8,833 bases of DNA, from contig JBBDNC010000003.1 in the NCBI GenBank assembly GCA_040877875.1, positions 1-8,833 on the forward strand, in the 5' to 3' direction. Shown piece after piece: positions 1 through 6,466 of the stretch (position 1 is the stretch's first letter; each line of letters begins with the position of its first letter). Source of the DNA: JBBDNC01 sp040877875. Lineage in GTDB: Bacteria > Bacteroidota > Rhodothermia > Balneolales > Balneolaceae. The position numbers and the translations under genes were made by a program. Below the pieces are notes generated by a model. The model ran no database searches. It had not been told where the DNA came from and saw only the letters and a program-made list of their open reading frames with translations.

Positions 1-62
1 CAGGGCTTTTGCCGAAGGGTAAAAAAAAGAAAGTTTTAATTGTGATTGGAATTCAGTTCTAA
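1..62. other. Unassigned left edge, possible tail of an upstream gene
   Basis: This stretch lies before the arsD control region. On the + strand one frame is open from base 3 to a TAA at 60-62 and another ends with a TAA at 20-22, so an upstream gene could finish here. The piece is too short to choose a frame or name a product. A run of eight A residues sits at 21-28. In an ars cluster the usual upstream neighbours are arsR or a pump gene, but nothing in these bases identifies one. Confidence 0.25.
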
Positions 63-82
63 TAATCGTATTTTTACGATTA
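63..82. promoter_or_regulatory. Inverted repeat upstream of arsD, candidate ArsR-type operator
   Basis: Two perfect 8-bp arms, TAATCGTA (63-70) and TACGATTA (75-82), are separated by four T residues. The centre is about 36 bp before the arsD start codon, within reach of a promoter: a TTGTGA at 40-45 lies 17 bp before the left arm, so the repeat could cover a -10 region. A short AT-rich dyad of this size suits a dimeric winged-helix repressor of the ArsR/SmtB family, which normally controls ars operons by releasing DNA when As(III) binds. The dyad is seen directly; the repressor identity is inferred, and no arsR gene is in the window. There is no U-rich tail, so a terminator is less likely. 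Confidence 0.5.
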
Positions 83-108
83 ATTAAAATTCTCAGACAA
101 CCAAAAAC

Positions 109-711
109 ATGATGAAACAACCAGACAAAACAGCAACCCTGATTGAAGTATTTGACCCGGCCATGTGCTGCAGTACCGGTGTTTGCGGACCTGATGTAGA
201 CGATTCGCTGACCGATTTTGCCAATGATGTAAAATGGCTGAAGAGTCGGGGTGTGGATGTACGGCGCTACAACCTGGGCCAGGAACCCGAAGCCTTTAAA
301 ATAAATCCGAATGTACTGGCACGGCTTAAACAAGCTGGCACGGACGTGTTGCCCCTGATCATCGTAAACGGCGAAATCGCATCGGAAAGCGTGTATCCCG
401 ACCGGAAACAGTTAACCATTTGGGCCGGATTGGAATCTGCTGATCCCTCCTCCCAAAAAGGGTACATCAATAGCCAGAATGAAGAATTGTTGCAACAACT
501 TGAACAGGCTGTGACAGATGGGAATGAAGAGGAACTTCGCACGTTGTTTGCCAAAGGCGAACAGCTCGGCCTTTCAACGAAGGAGCTTGTCCGGTCCATT
601 CAGGCAGGCATAAATGACCGGCAAACCGTGACACAGCAACTGGTACAGAAAGCCAACGAACTGCTTGGTGTACCACAAAACGGCTGCGCCCCCGGAAGCG
701 GATGTTGCTGA
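109..711 (+). CDS. arsD: ArsD arsenite metallochaperone with C-terminal helical extension
   Basis: Cytosolic metallochaperone that binds As(III) or Sb(III) and passes it to the ArsA ATPase. The ArsD core spans about residues 9-112: an opening beta-strand, then the metal-site pattern with Cys20, Cys21 and Cys26 (matching Cys12/13/18 of plasmid R773 ArsD), and the typical later segments PLIIVNGEIA and YPDR. Family members are usually about 120 aa; this one is 200. Residues about 123-188 form a charged, helix-rich extension, and the protein ends with Cys193, Cys199 and Cys200, recalling the C-terminal Cys pairs of R773 ArsD. The start is one of two adjacent ATGs (109 and 112); an in-frame TAA at 85-87 blocks a longer form. 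No clear ribosome-binding sequence is visible. arsA follows after 40 bp on the same strand, so the two are probably co-transcribed. Confidence 0.93.
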   Translation: MMKQPDKTATLIEVFDPAMCCSTGVCGPDVDDSLTDFANDVKWLKSRGVDVRRYNLGQEPEAFKINPNVLARLKQAGTDVLPLIIVNGEIASESVYPDRKQLTIWAGLESADPSSQKGYINSQNEELLQQLEQAVTDGNEEELRTLFAKGEQLGLSTKELVRSIQAGINDRQTVTQQLVQKANELLGVPQNGCAPGSGCC

Positions 712-751
712 GCACCAACGATTATAACTTTTCATCAAATGAACGACTCGT

Positions 752-2527
752 ATGTTATCTGAAATCACACCCTATATCTTCTTCACCGGAAAAGGCGGAG
801 TTGGTAAAACCTCGCTGGCCAGCGCAACGGCTGTTAAACTTGCCGATGAGGGCCACTCCGTGCTGCTGATCAGCACCGACCCGGCTTCCAATCTGAAAGA
901 GGTGCTGGAAACCGAGGTTACGGAGAAGATCACACCGGTCAACGGCGTGACAAACCTGCATGCCGTAAACATCGATCCTGAGCTTTCTGCCGAGGAGTAC
1001 AGAAACCGCGTGATTTCCCCGATGGAGGATATTCTGCCGGATCATGAAATCGAAAAGATCCGCGAAGAGCTCTCCGGCGCCTGCACCACCGAGATTGCGG
1101 CGTTTGACGAGTTTGCGCGGTATGTAGCAGGAGACGACGAACATCAGCCGTATGATGTGATCATTTTTGATACCGCCCCCACCGGCCATACCCTGCGCCT
1201 GTTGGAACTCCCGGCAGCCTGGAGTGATTTCATCGAATCCAACCCTGACGGTGCGTCCTGTATCGGCCCGTCATCCGCACTAAAAACCAGCCAGGAGCGA
1301 TATCAAAAAGTGGTGGAACGGCTGCAGGATAAAGATGCGACGACGATCTACCTGGTGACCCGCCCCGATGCATCCGCACTGCGCGAAGCCGACCGGTCCG
1401 GTAAAGAGCTTGATGAGATGGGGCTGTCGAACCAGATTCTGCTGATTAACGGCTATTTTGAGCCGGTGGATGAATCGGATTCGTTTGCGCAAAAAATGAA
1501 GGAGATGGCCGACCGGACTCTGGAAGAGATGCCACCCCGGCTAAAAGAGATGAAGCAGATGCGCTTTCCCCTGAGGCCTTATAACCTGCTGGGTGTTGAC
1601 CGGCTGCGCGAAGTGTTTGAACCGCTGAATAAAGAGGAGATCCGTACCGGCAGTGCAACCATTGTAACTGAAGAGGTTGAAAATGAGCTGCCCGGGCTGG
1701 ACCAGCTTGTCAATGATTTGATCGATGAAAAAGAGTACGGACTTATCATGACCATGGGCAAAGGCGGTGTGGGGAAAACCACCATAGCCGCAGCTATTGC
1801 GCTGAAGCTGGCTCACAGAGGCTACCCGGTTCACCTGACGACGACCGATCCAGCCGCCCACCTTCTTGATCACTTGGGCGATATCGAACTTCCCGAGAAC
1901 CTGGATGTAGATCGCATCGACCCGCACGCTGAAAAGCAGGCATACATCGAAAAAGTGCTGCAGCGAAAGGGAAAAGAGAAGACCGAAGAGGAGCTGAAAC
2001 TGCTGCGGGAAGATCTGGAGTCGCCCTGCACGGAAGAGGTTGCCGTATTTCAGGCATTTTCGAGGGCCATCCACCAGGCGAAACGAAAATTTGTGGTGGT
2101 GGATACCGCACCGACCGGCCATACACTGCTGCTCCTTGACACCACCGGAAGCTATCACAAAGAAATCCTGCGGAATACGGCGATGGATGCGGATAAGCTG
2201 AAAACGCCCTACATGTACCTGCAAGATCCGGAATACTCTAAGTTGCTGATTATAACTTTGCCGGAAACCACGCCTATTACCGAAGCGAAGAAACTGCAGG
2301 ACGATTTGCGGCGTTCGGGCATTGAACCGTACGCATGGGTCGCCAATCAGAGTATGTCCTCAACACCGGTAAATGATCCGCTGCTCAAACAGCGTGCGGC
2401 TGAAGAACTCCCTCTGCTTCAACAAGTGGAGCAAACACATGCTGAAAAGCTCTACAGTATTCCCTGGGTTGCGGATGAGAAAGTAGTGTCATATCTGATA
2501 AAGGACAGGGAAAAAGTGAATGCCTGA
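752..2527 (+). CDS. arsA: ArsA arsenite-stimulated efflux pump ATPase
   Basis: Soluble ATPase that associates with an ArsB or Acr3 membrane pump and drives arsenite/antimonite export. The full tandem architecture is present. Half A1 has the P-loop GKGGVGKTS at 13-21, DPASN at 43-47 and DTAPTGH at 140-146. Half A2 has GKGGVGKTT at 336-344 and DTAPTGH at 451-457. The three metalloid-binding cysteines are conserved as Cys111, Cys170 and Cys426 (R773 ArsA: Cys113, Cys172, Cys422). The length of 591 aa is close to the 583 aa of R773 ArsA, so the gene appears intact. An in-frame TGA at 740-742 makes the ATG at 752 the first possible start. It follows arsD by 40 bp and is the last gene of the unit, facing a convergent gene. 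No pump gene is seen nearby. The main alternative, a single-domain Get3-like ATPase, is excluded by the duplication. Confidence 0.97.
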   Translation: MLSEITPYIFFTGKGGVGKTSLASATAVKLADEGHSVLLISTDPASNLKEVLETEVTEKITPVNGVTNLHAVNIDPELSAEEYRNRVISPMEDILPDHEIEKIREELSGACTTEIAAFDEFARYVAGDDEHQPYDVIIFDTAPTGHTLRLLELPAAWSDFIESNPDGASCIGPSSALKTSQERYQKVVERLQDKDATTIYLVTRPDASALREADRSGKELDEMGLSNQILLINGYFEPVDESDSFAQKMKEMADRTLEEMPPRLKEMKQMRFPLRPYNLLGVDRLREVFEPLNKEEIRTGSATIVTEEVENELPGLDQLVNDLIDEKEYGLIMTMGKGGVGKTTIAAAIALKLAHRGYPVHLTTTDPAAHLLDHLGDIELPENLDVDRIDPHAEKQAYIEKVLQRKGKEKTEEELKLLREDLESPCTEEVAVFQAFSRAIHQAKRKFVVVDTAPTGHTLLLLDTTGSYHKEILRNTAMDADKLKTPYMYLQDPEYSKLLIITLPETTPITEAKKLQDDLRRSGIEPYAWVANQSMSSTPVNDPLLKQRAAEELPLLQQVEQTHAEKLYSIPWVADEKVVSYLIKDREKVNA

Positions 2528-2551
2528 TTCAAATTAGAGAAAGATGTCTAA

Positions 2552-2574
2552 GAGTTTTCAATTCCCGAAAACTC
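2552..2574. terminator. Stem-loop between convergent arsA and DUF5916 genes
   Basis: Perfect 8-bp arms GAGTTTTC (2552-2559) and GAAAACTC (2567-2574) enclose a 7-base loop. The structure begins 24 bases after the arsA stop and lies between two convergent genes, where a bidirectional terminator would be expected. The stem is AT-rich and no strong T-run follows in either direction, so intrinsic termination would be weak; it may instead protect the 3' end of the mRNA. Confidence 0.35.
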
Positions 2575-2722
2575 AAACCTTAAACTATTTCTTGCGGCTG
2601 GAAGTAATGAAAATCAGGAACGGATGCTCGCTCCTTTTCAGGAATTAGATCATGCCATTCCCGCATTAGAAGAAAAGGGACTCATCCTATACATTCCACC
2701 AATAGGTAATTTTCAACAATAG
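2552..2722 (+). pseudogene. Possible coding relic downstream of arsA
   Basis: One + strand frame is open for 56 codons between a TAA at 2549-2551 and a TAG at 2720-2722. It has no upstream start codon; its only ATG is internal, at 2624. The translation looks protein-like up to about 2700: a hydrophobic strand (LKLFLAAGS), a charged turn, an amphipathic helix (ERMLAPFQELDHAIPALEEK) and a second strand (GLILYI). That order resembles the start of thioredoxin-like or DUF4174-type proteins, but I cannot assign a family. The last 36 bases overlap the antisense end of the DUF5916 gene, so those residues are probably meaningless. An open frame of this length can arise by chance, so this is a tentative call. 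Confidence 0.25.
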
Positions 2723-4867
2723 TGCACGGTTTTTTACTGAAAAGGAACCGGGCAAATAGTTATCTGTGTACACGATAAACAGGTCGGATACAGGTTGGAA
2801 TCTCCATTGTAATCGACTGTTTATATTAATGTTATCCATTTGCTCATTGTATTGGGTAAATGTAGTAAAATATAGATTATTAGTAAAAGTAATATCTAAC
2901 CGCGTACCGATTAACCAAAATTCGGAACGCCCCCATGGTTCAGGCAATCGAAGCTTGTTGTAACTTGCACTCGCTGATATGTTCACATATGGCTGGAACC
3001 GATATCCCAGTTCTGAAGTTACATAAAAACGTGTTCCGTCAGCATAGAAACCTCCATACTGTGTTGAAATCCTATAGGTATATAAACTTTGAGGTACGGA
3101 ATCAAACTCCAGTCCGACACTGTTCCAGGTATGGCGGGAATTTGCTTCGAGAAAATTCCCGGTAACATGAGTGGGATCAAAGGGGTCAAGCAATTCAACA
3201 AACCTGTTGGAAATCCAACTTCTGATGGAACTTCCACTGCGGAAATTTATGCTGTACATGAACCGGTTTTCATAATCGGTATTCTGAAAAGACTCATCGA
3301 AGTAATGGGAAGGACTTATTGTAGGTCCATGGCTTAACACCTGGCTTCTTTCCGGGAAAAACAAATAGCCCATCTCCGGATAGATTCGGATATAACCGTT
3401 TCGGGGCACATAACCGGTTTCGGCACTGAAGTCACTGCCCACATAATCATGCGCCCATTGTATCTTCCAGTTTCCGTCGGAATATCTCAAATAGGTCGAA
3501 TGGCTGAATGTGTTTCCCGACGTTTCGGATGAAAATGATTTCAAAAGCGTAAAATTGCCGTTCCACAGATCATTTGATGTAGCAAGATTATATTCTATTC
3601 CTACATTCCGATTAAAACCGGAATCTGCTTTTTCAACATCGGCAGTAAACCGGGTGGACAAAGATTCTTTGTTGACAAAAATAAACCCGAGATTTGAACG
3701 ATCGGAAATCCTTCGTTTGAGTGCAAAAACGGAAAAATTATTGGCGGGAATATTACGTTCGTCAACACGCTCAGTTTGCATATTCATCACTCCTACCCTC
3801 CAATCCCTGTTGATCTGACCACTCAGCCTCCCCCCGAATACAATAGGAGTATCCAGGCCGATTCTCCTGGAAAAGAAGGGGCGGATATTCCGGTTTCCGA
3901 AACTGGCAAACAGATCCTCATTCTCAAGGAAAAACTGTCGTTTTTCAGGGAAAAAGAGCTCAAATCGTTCGGTGTCGATGATCTGTTCATCTACCTCAAC
4001 CTGGGAAAAATCCGGGTTCAGGGTCAGGTCCAGGTTCAGGGAAGAACCGATACCTATTTTAGCATTCAACCCGGCTTCGTTTTGGCGCGACCGGGAATCC
4101 GTTTCTTGAAAATTGTGATTTAATCCGCCCAACAGGTGGGGTATAATGGAGATATTTGCCCCGGTTGAGGGTAGCGGATGATCCCAAATCAGGTTTCCGG
4201 TATAGGCTAAAGATGCCGATGGAAACTGGCGGGGGACCGGTGCCCATCCCGATTTTTCCTGGAATGTAAGATCATATCTGCTGAAGTTGATCCCCCATCT
4301 GGTAATCTGCCTGTCATATCTGATGGATTTGAAGGGAATGGCAGCCTCAAAAATCCACTTATCCTCATAATTTTTTACTTGCGAGATCCACTTGTTATCC
4401 CAGCTAAGGTTGATACTGCCCCCATCGTGCATCAGTCCATCCCACTTCGCCCCGGCTGCATTTGCACCGAACGAAAACCCGTTGGTTTGATCGTTAAAAG
4501 TATCTATGAAAAGCAGAAAGTTATCGTTGTTTCCAAAATTAAAATCACGGCGAAGGGATTCAACGACATTCGGCCCGGGTTCACCTCGGTAGTTAATTGC
4601 AATGATATACAGGTATTCATCATCATACGTCATTCGGACATCTGTACGCAGCTCTGCTTTACTGGTATCCATCGGAGTGATCATATGGAAATCGGTAGCT
4701 ACATTGCTCTTCTGCCAGGCAACCTCGTCCATTTTACCGTCTATGGTGACAGGAGTCGTTGTTTTTTTAATTTGTAGTTGATAGGAGTCATTAATTTTTT
4801 GGCTATGTGCGGGTAAAAATTGAATCAGAAGCAGTAATCCTGTAAAAAACGTTTTTAAAAAAGTCAT
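2687..4867 (-). CDS. Exported DUF5916 protein with CBM9-like N-terminal domain
   Basis: A large envelope protein of unknown function, common in Bacteroidota and relatives. It has a Sec signal peptide (Lys5, hydrophobic core 7-18, likely cleavage after Ser22 before Gln23). Residues about 30-220 form a carbohydrate-binding family 9-like beta-sandwich, starting with the typical TIDGKMDEVAW at 41-51. From about 235 to the end lies the DUF5916 region, with its hallmark at about 286-320 (DFSQVEVDEQ, RFELFFPEKR, FFLENEDLF). The C-terminal half is rich in alternating polar/hydrophobic strands, and residues 684-699 carry the characteristic SRLQWRFQPVSDLFIVY pattern. This suggests a strand-rich, possibly outer-membrane barrel, which is inference. 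The start is firm: an in-frame TAG directly precedes the ATG. The gene looks intact, is probably monocistronic and converges with arsA. No catalytic residues can be named, and the CBM9-like fold alone does not prove sugar binding. Confidence 0.9.
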   Translation of the reverse strand: MTFLKTFFTGLLLLIQFLPAHSQKINDSYQLQIKKTTTPVTIDGKMDEVAWQKSNVATDFHMITPMDTSKAELRTDVRMTYDDEYLYIIAINYRGEPGPNVVESLRRDFNFGNNDNFLLFIDTFNDQTNGFSFGANAAGAKWDGLMHDGGSINLSWDNKWISQVKNYEDKWIFEAAIPFKSIRYDRQITRWGINFSRYDLTFQEKSGWAPVPRQFPSASLAYTGNLIWDHPLPSTGANISIIPHLLGGLNHNFQETDSRSRQNEAGLNAKIGIGSSLNLDLTLNPDFSQVEVDEQIIDTERFELFFPEKRQFFLENEDLFASFGNRNIRPFFSRRIGLDTPIVFGGRLSGQINRDWRVGVMNMQTERVDERNIPANNFSVFALKRRISDRSNLGFIFVNKESLSTRFTADVEKADSGFNRNVGIEYNLATSNDLWNGNFTLLKSFSSETSGNTFSHSTYLRYSDGNWKIQWAHDYVGSDFSAETGYVPRNGYIRIYPEMGYLFFPERSQVLSHGPTISPSHYFDESFQNTDYENRFMYSINFRSGSSIRSWISNRFVELLDPFDPTHVTGNFLEANSRHTWNSVGLEFDSVPQSLYTYRISTQYGGFYADGTRFYVTSELGYRFQPYVNISASASYNKLRLPEPWGRSEFWLIGTRLDITFTNNLYFTTFTQYNEQMDNININSRLQWRFQPVSDLFIVYTDNYLPGSFSVKNRALLLKITYWWNV

Positions 4868-5224
4868 CTATAGACAGTCACATATTCTTCGTTAGGCATT
4901 GAACACGGGCAGAAAGGAGTCCGAATATAAAAAATAGATCTGTTATCAAGTACCCCTATTCTGAAGTTTTATTATTCCTCTTAACAACAGCCATCGTCAC
5001 ATTTTTCACAAAAAGGTAGATAAGCAGATAGCATAGTATGAAAACCGGTGACCTGATGATGAATGTAACGTGCTTCTAACAGATAAGGAGAAAGTAACTA
5101 TTTTCACACCTATACCGATCAATCTGACCTCCCCCTACAAAACAGGAGCATTGTAAAATAGAGTTTTTCGGATAATTTAGGGATGCGGTAAACCCGTAAC
5201 ATAATCTACATCCCCATAAAAAAT
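4868..5224. other. 357-bp intergenic region without a confident gene
   Basis: This lies between the start of the DUF5916 gene and the end of the FISUMP lipoprotein gene, both on the minus strand. It holds the candidate DUF5916 promoter and otherwise AT-rich sequence with many stops. On the minus strand two overlapping frames are open for about 38 codons each. One ends at 4981 with a Cys-rich tail CEKCDDGCC (only ATG at 5034, giving 17 residues). The other reads as a hydrophobic segment. Neither has a convincing start. GGGATG (5180-5185) and CATCCC (5209-5214) form a weak long-looped inverted repeat just after the lipoprotein gene. No RNA gene or mobile element is recognised. Confidence 0.6.
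4922..4949 (-). promoter_or_regulatory. Candidate promoter for the DUF5916 gene
   Basis: Read on the minus strand, TTGATA (4944-4949) is followed after 14 bases by TATATTCG (4922-4929). This approximates the Bacteroidota-type pattern of a TTTG-like -33 element and a TAnnTTTG -7 element. It would start transcription about 45-50 bases before the DUF5916 ATG. The match is partial and the region is AT-rich, so chance similarity is possible. Confidence 0.25.
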
Positions 5225-6325
5225 TTAATCAGCTATACATCTGACAGGCCTTCCCAGGCTCTTTAAAAAACTATTCTCTGTTACATCCCCGTTATCATGT
5301 TCTACAAAATAATAAAAGGCATTGTCGTTATCTTCCATCGAAGAACTCCACCAATAACCCCGTAGGCCCATATTATAGAACTCACCTCTTGCGTTTCGGG
5401 CACCACTGGGCATTGCAGAAAATCCACTTTCATTTGTAGCACCGGTATTAGGAGAATTCCAATATTGCGTATCAGTTACTTTCATCTTTCCTCCAGCATT
5501 CTGACCCAAATAATCTGTTAATGCTATCCACTCAGAACTGGAAGGTACATGCCAACCTTCAGGACAAATACCCCTCAAATCATTCACAGCATACCAGTTA
5601 TACAATTTGCCATAAAGTTCATTAAACTGACTATCATGATTGTAAAATGACCAGGCACCGATGTTTAGATTTTCCCATTCTTCATTATCGATCACATTCT
5701 GGATTCCTTCGCCGTTACTATATTCACTTGTCCGTAAATTATCAGCCATCCACAACTGATCTCCGATTTCTACGACTTCATAAATATTGCCTTCAACATC
5801 TTTCATCCCTGTTTCAAAAAAAGCTGTAACTTCTCTGTCCTGAGTAAGAGTTATTTGAACCTCAGGTTCACTGCCCGTAATATTCCCTTCCCATCTATTA
5901 AAATAGGAACCCCTTTCCGCATTTGCTGTAAGTTTTAAGATTGTACCATGGGGATAATCTGTTGTTTTTGCCGGGACAACTTCCTCCATTACCGAGCCTT
6001 CGCCTTCAATATTAATAGTCATCGCATACTCCTGTTTTTTGAACAAGGCGGTAATATTTTTATCAGAACTCATCAAAATAGTTGCCGGATTTGAATTTCC
6101 AGAAAGATCTCCGCCCCAACTCTCAAATACCCAATTATCATTTGCAGTAGCTGTAATTTCTGCAACTTCCCCTTCATCATATTCTGCCTGAACCGGACTA
6201 ATAGATCCAGCCTCAACGGGTTCCACCGAAGTTGTTAATTGATAGACAGGTGTACTCTCCGTTGAACATGAACTAATGATTAGAATGGATAACAGCAGGA
6301 TACTTGATTCGTATAAAGATTGCAT
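5225..6325 (-). CDS. FISUMP-domain lipoprotein with two InlB-type repeats
   Basis: Predicted surface or periplasmic lipoprotein of unknown function. Residues 1-20 form a hydrophobic leader ending in a lipobox-like I-S-S-C with Cys20. Two tandem divergent InlB B-repeat (Flg_new_2-like) modules follow at about 28-97 and 100-171, each with a strand, an aromatic-Trp core (WVFESWGG; YFNRWEG) and a closing ITALF or VTAFF strand. Residues about 174-366 are a FISUMP domain (Fibrobacter succinogenes major paralogous domain): DVEGNIYEVVEIGDQLWMAD, LYNWYAV, GICPEGWHVPS, GYWWSSS and a final PVRCIAD. Cys254 and Cys363 may form a disulfide. An in-frame TAA at 6335-6337 supports the start at 6325, and AAAGG lies just ahead of it. 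The leader is odd in having no Lys or Arg before the hydrophobic core. The domain order suggests a modular surface protein; no enzymatic residues are apparent. Confidence 0.9.
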   Translation of the reverse strand: MQSLYESSILLLSILIISSCSTESTPVYQLTTSVEPVEAGSISPVQAEYDEGEVAEITATANDNWVFESWGGDLSGNSNPATILMSSDKNITALFKKQEYAMTINIEGEGSVMEEVVPAKTTDYPHGTILKLTANAERGSYFNRWEGNITGSEPEVQITLTQDREVTAFFETGMKDVEGNIYEVVEIGDQLWMADNLRTSEYSNGEGIQNVIDNEEWENLNIGAWSFYNHDSQFNELYGKLYNWYAVNDLRGICPEGWHVPSSSEWIALTDYLGQNAGGKMKVTDTQYWNSPNTGATNESGFSAMPSGARNARGEFYNMGLRGYWWSSSMEDNDNAFYYFVEHDNGDVTENSFLKSLGRPVRCIAD

Positions 6326-6466
6326 AAACGCCCTTTAATGGTGAAATGACAAGTTAATGAACAGGTATTTTATTTACGCTTCATTTTTTAGTGAATGTAT
6401 AGAAAAGCCTCAGCAGTGTCCAATTTAATAGTTACAGTACAGGTCTCGAGTAATTTGAAATCTTAC

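Noticed and set aside
755..1189. A 144-codon minus-strand open frame opposite the first half of arsA.
   Set aside because: Antisense shadow of arsA with no domain features.
1541..2224. A 227-codon minus-strand open frame inside arsA.
   Set aside because: It lies antisense to a complete, motif-perfect ArsA, and its translation is biased and has no recognisable domain; a shadow of the real gene.
4013..4041. Near-repeated GGTTCAGGG/GGTCAGG units on the + strand.
   Set aside because: They encode the alternating Leu-Asn-Leu-Asp strand just before the DUF5916 hallmark, so the repetition comes from protein sequence, not from a DNA repeat element.
4379..4777. A 132-codon + strand open frame opposite the start of the DUF5916 gene.
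   Set aside because: It is antisense to the conserved CBM9-like domain and has no recognisable protein features.
5041..5081. A 13-codon + strand frame starting with an ATG at 5039.
   Set aside because: Too short, with no ribosome-binding signal or recognisable peptide features.
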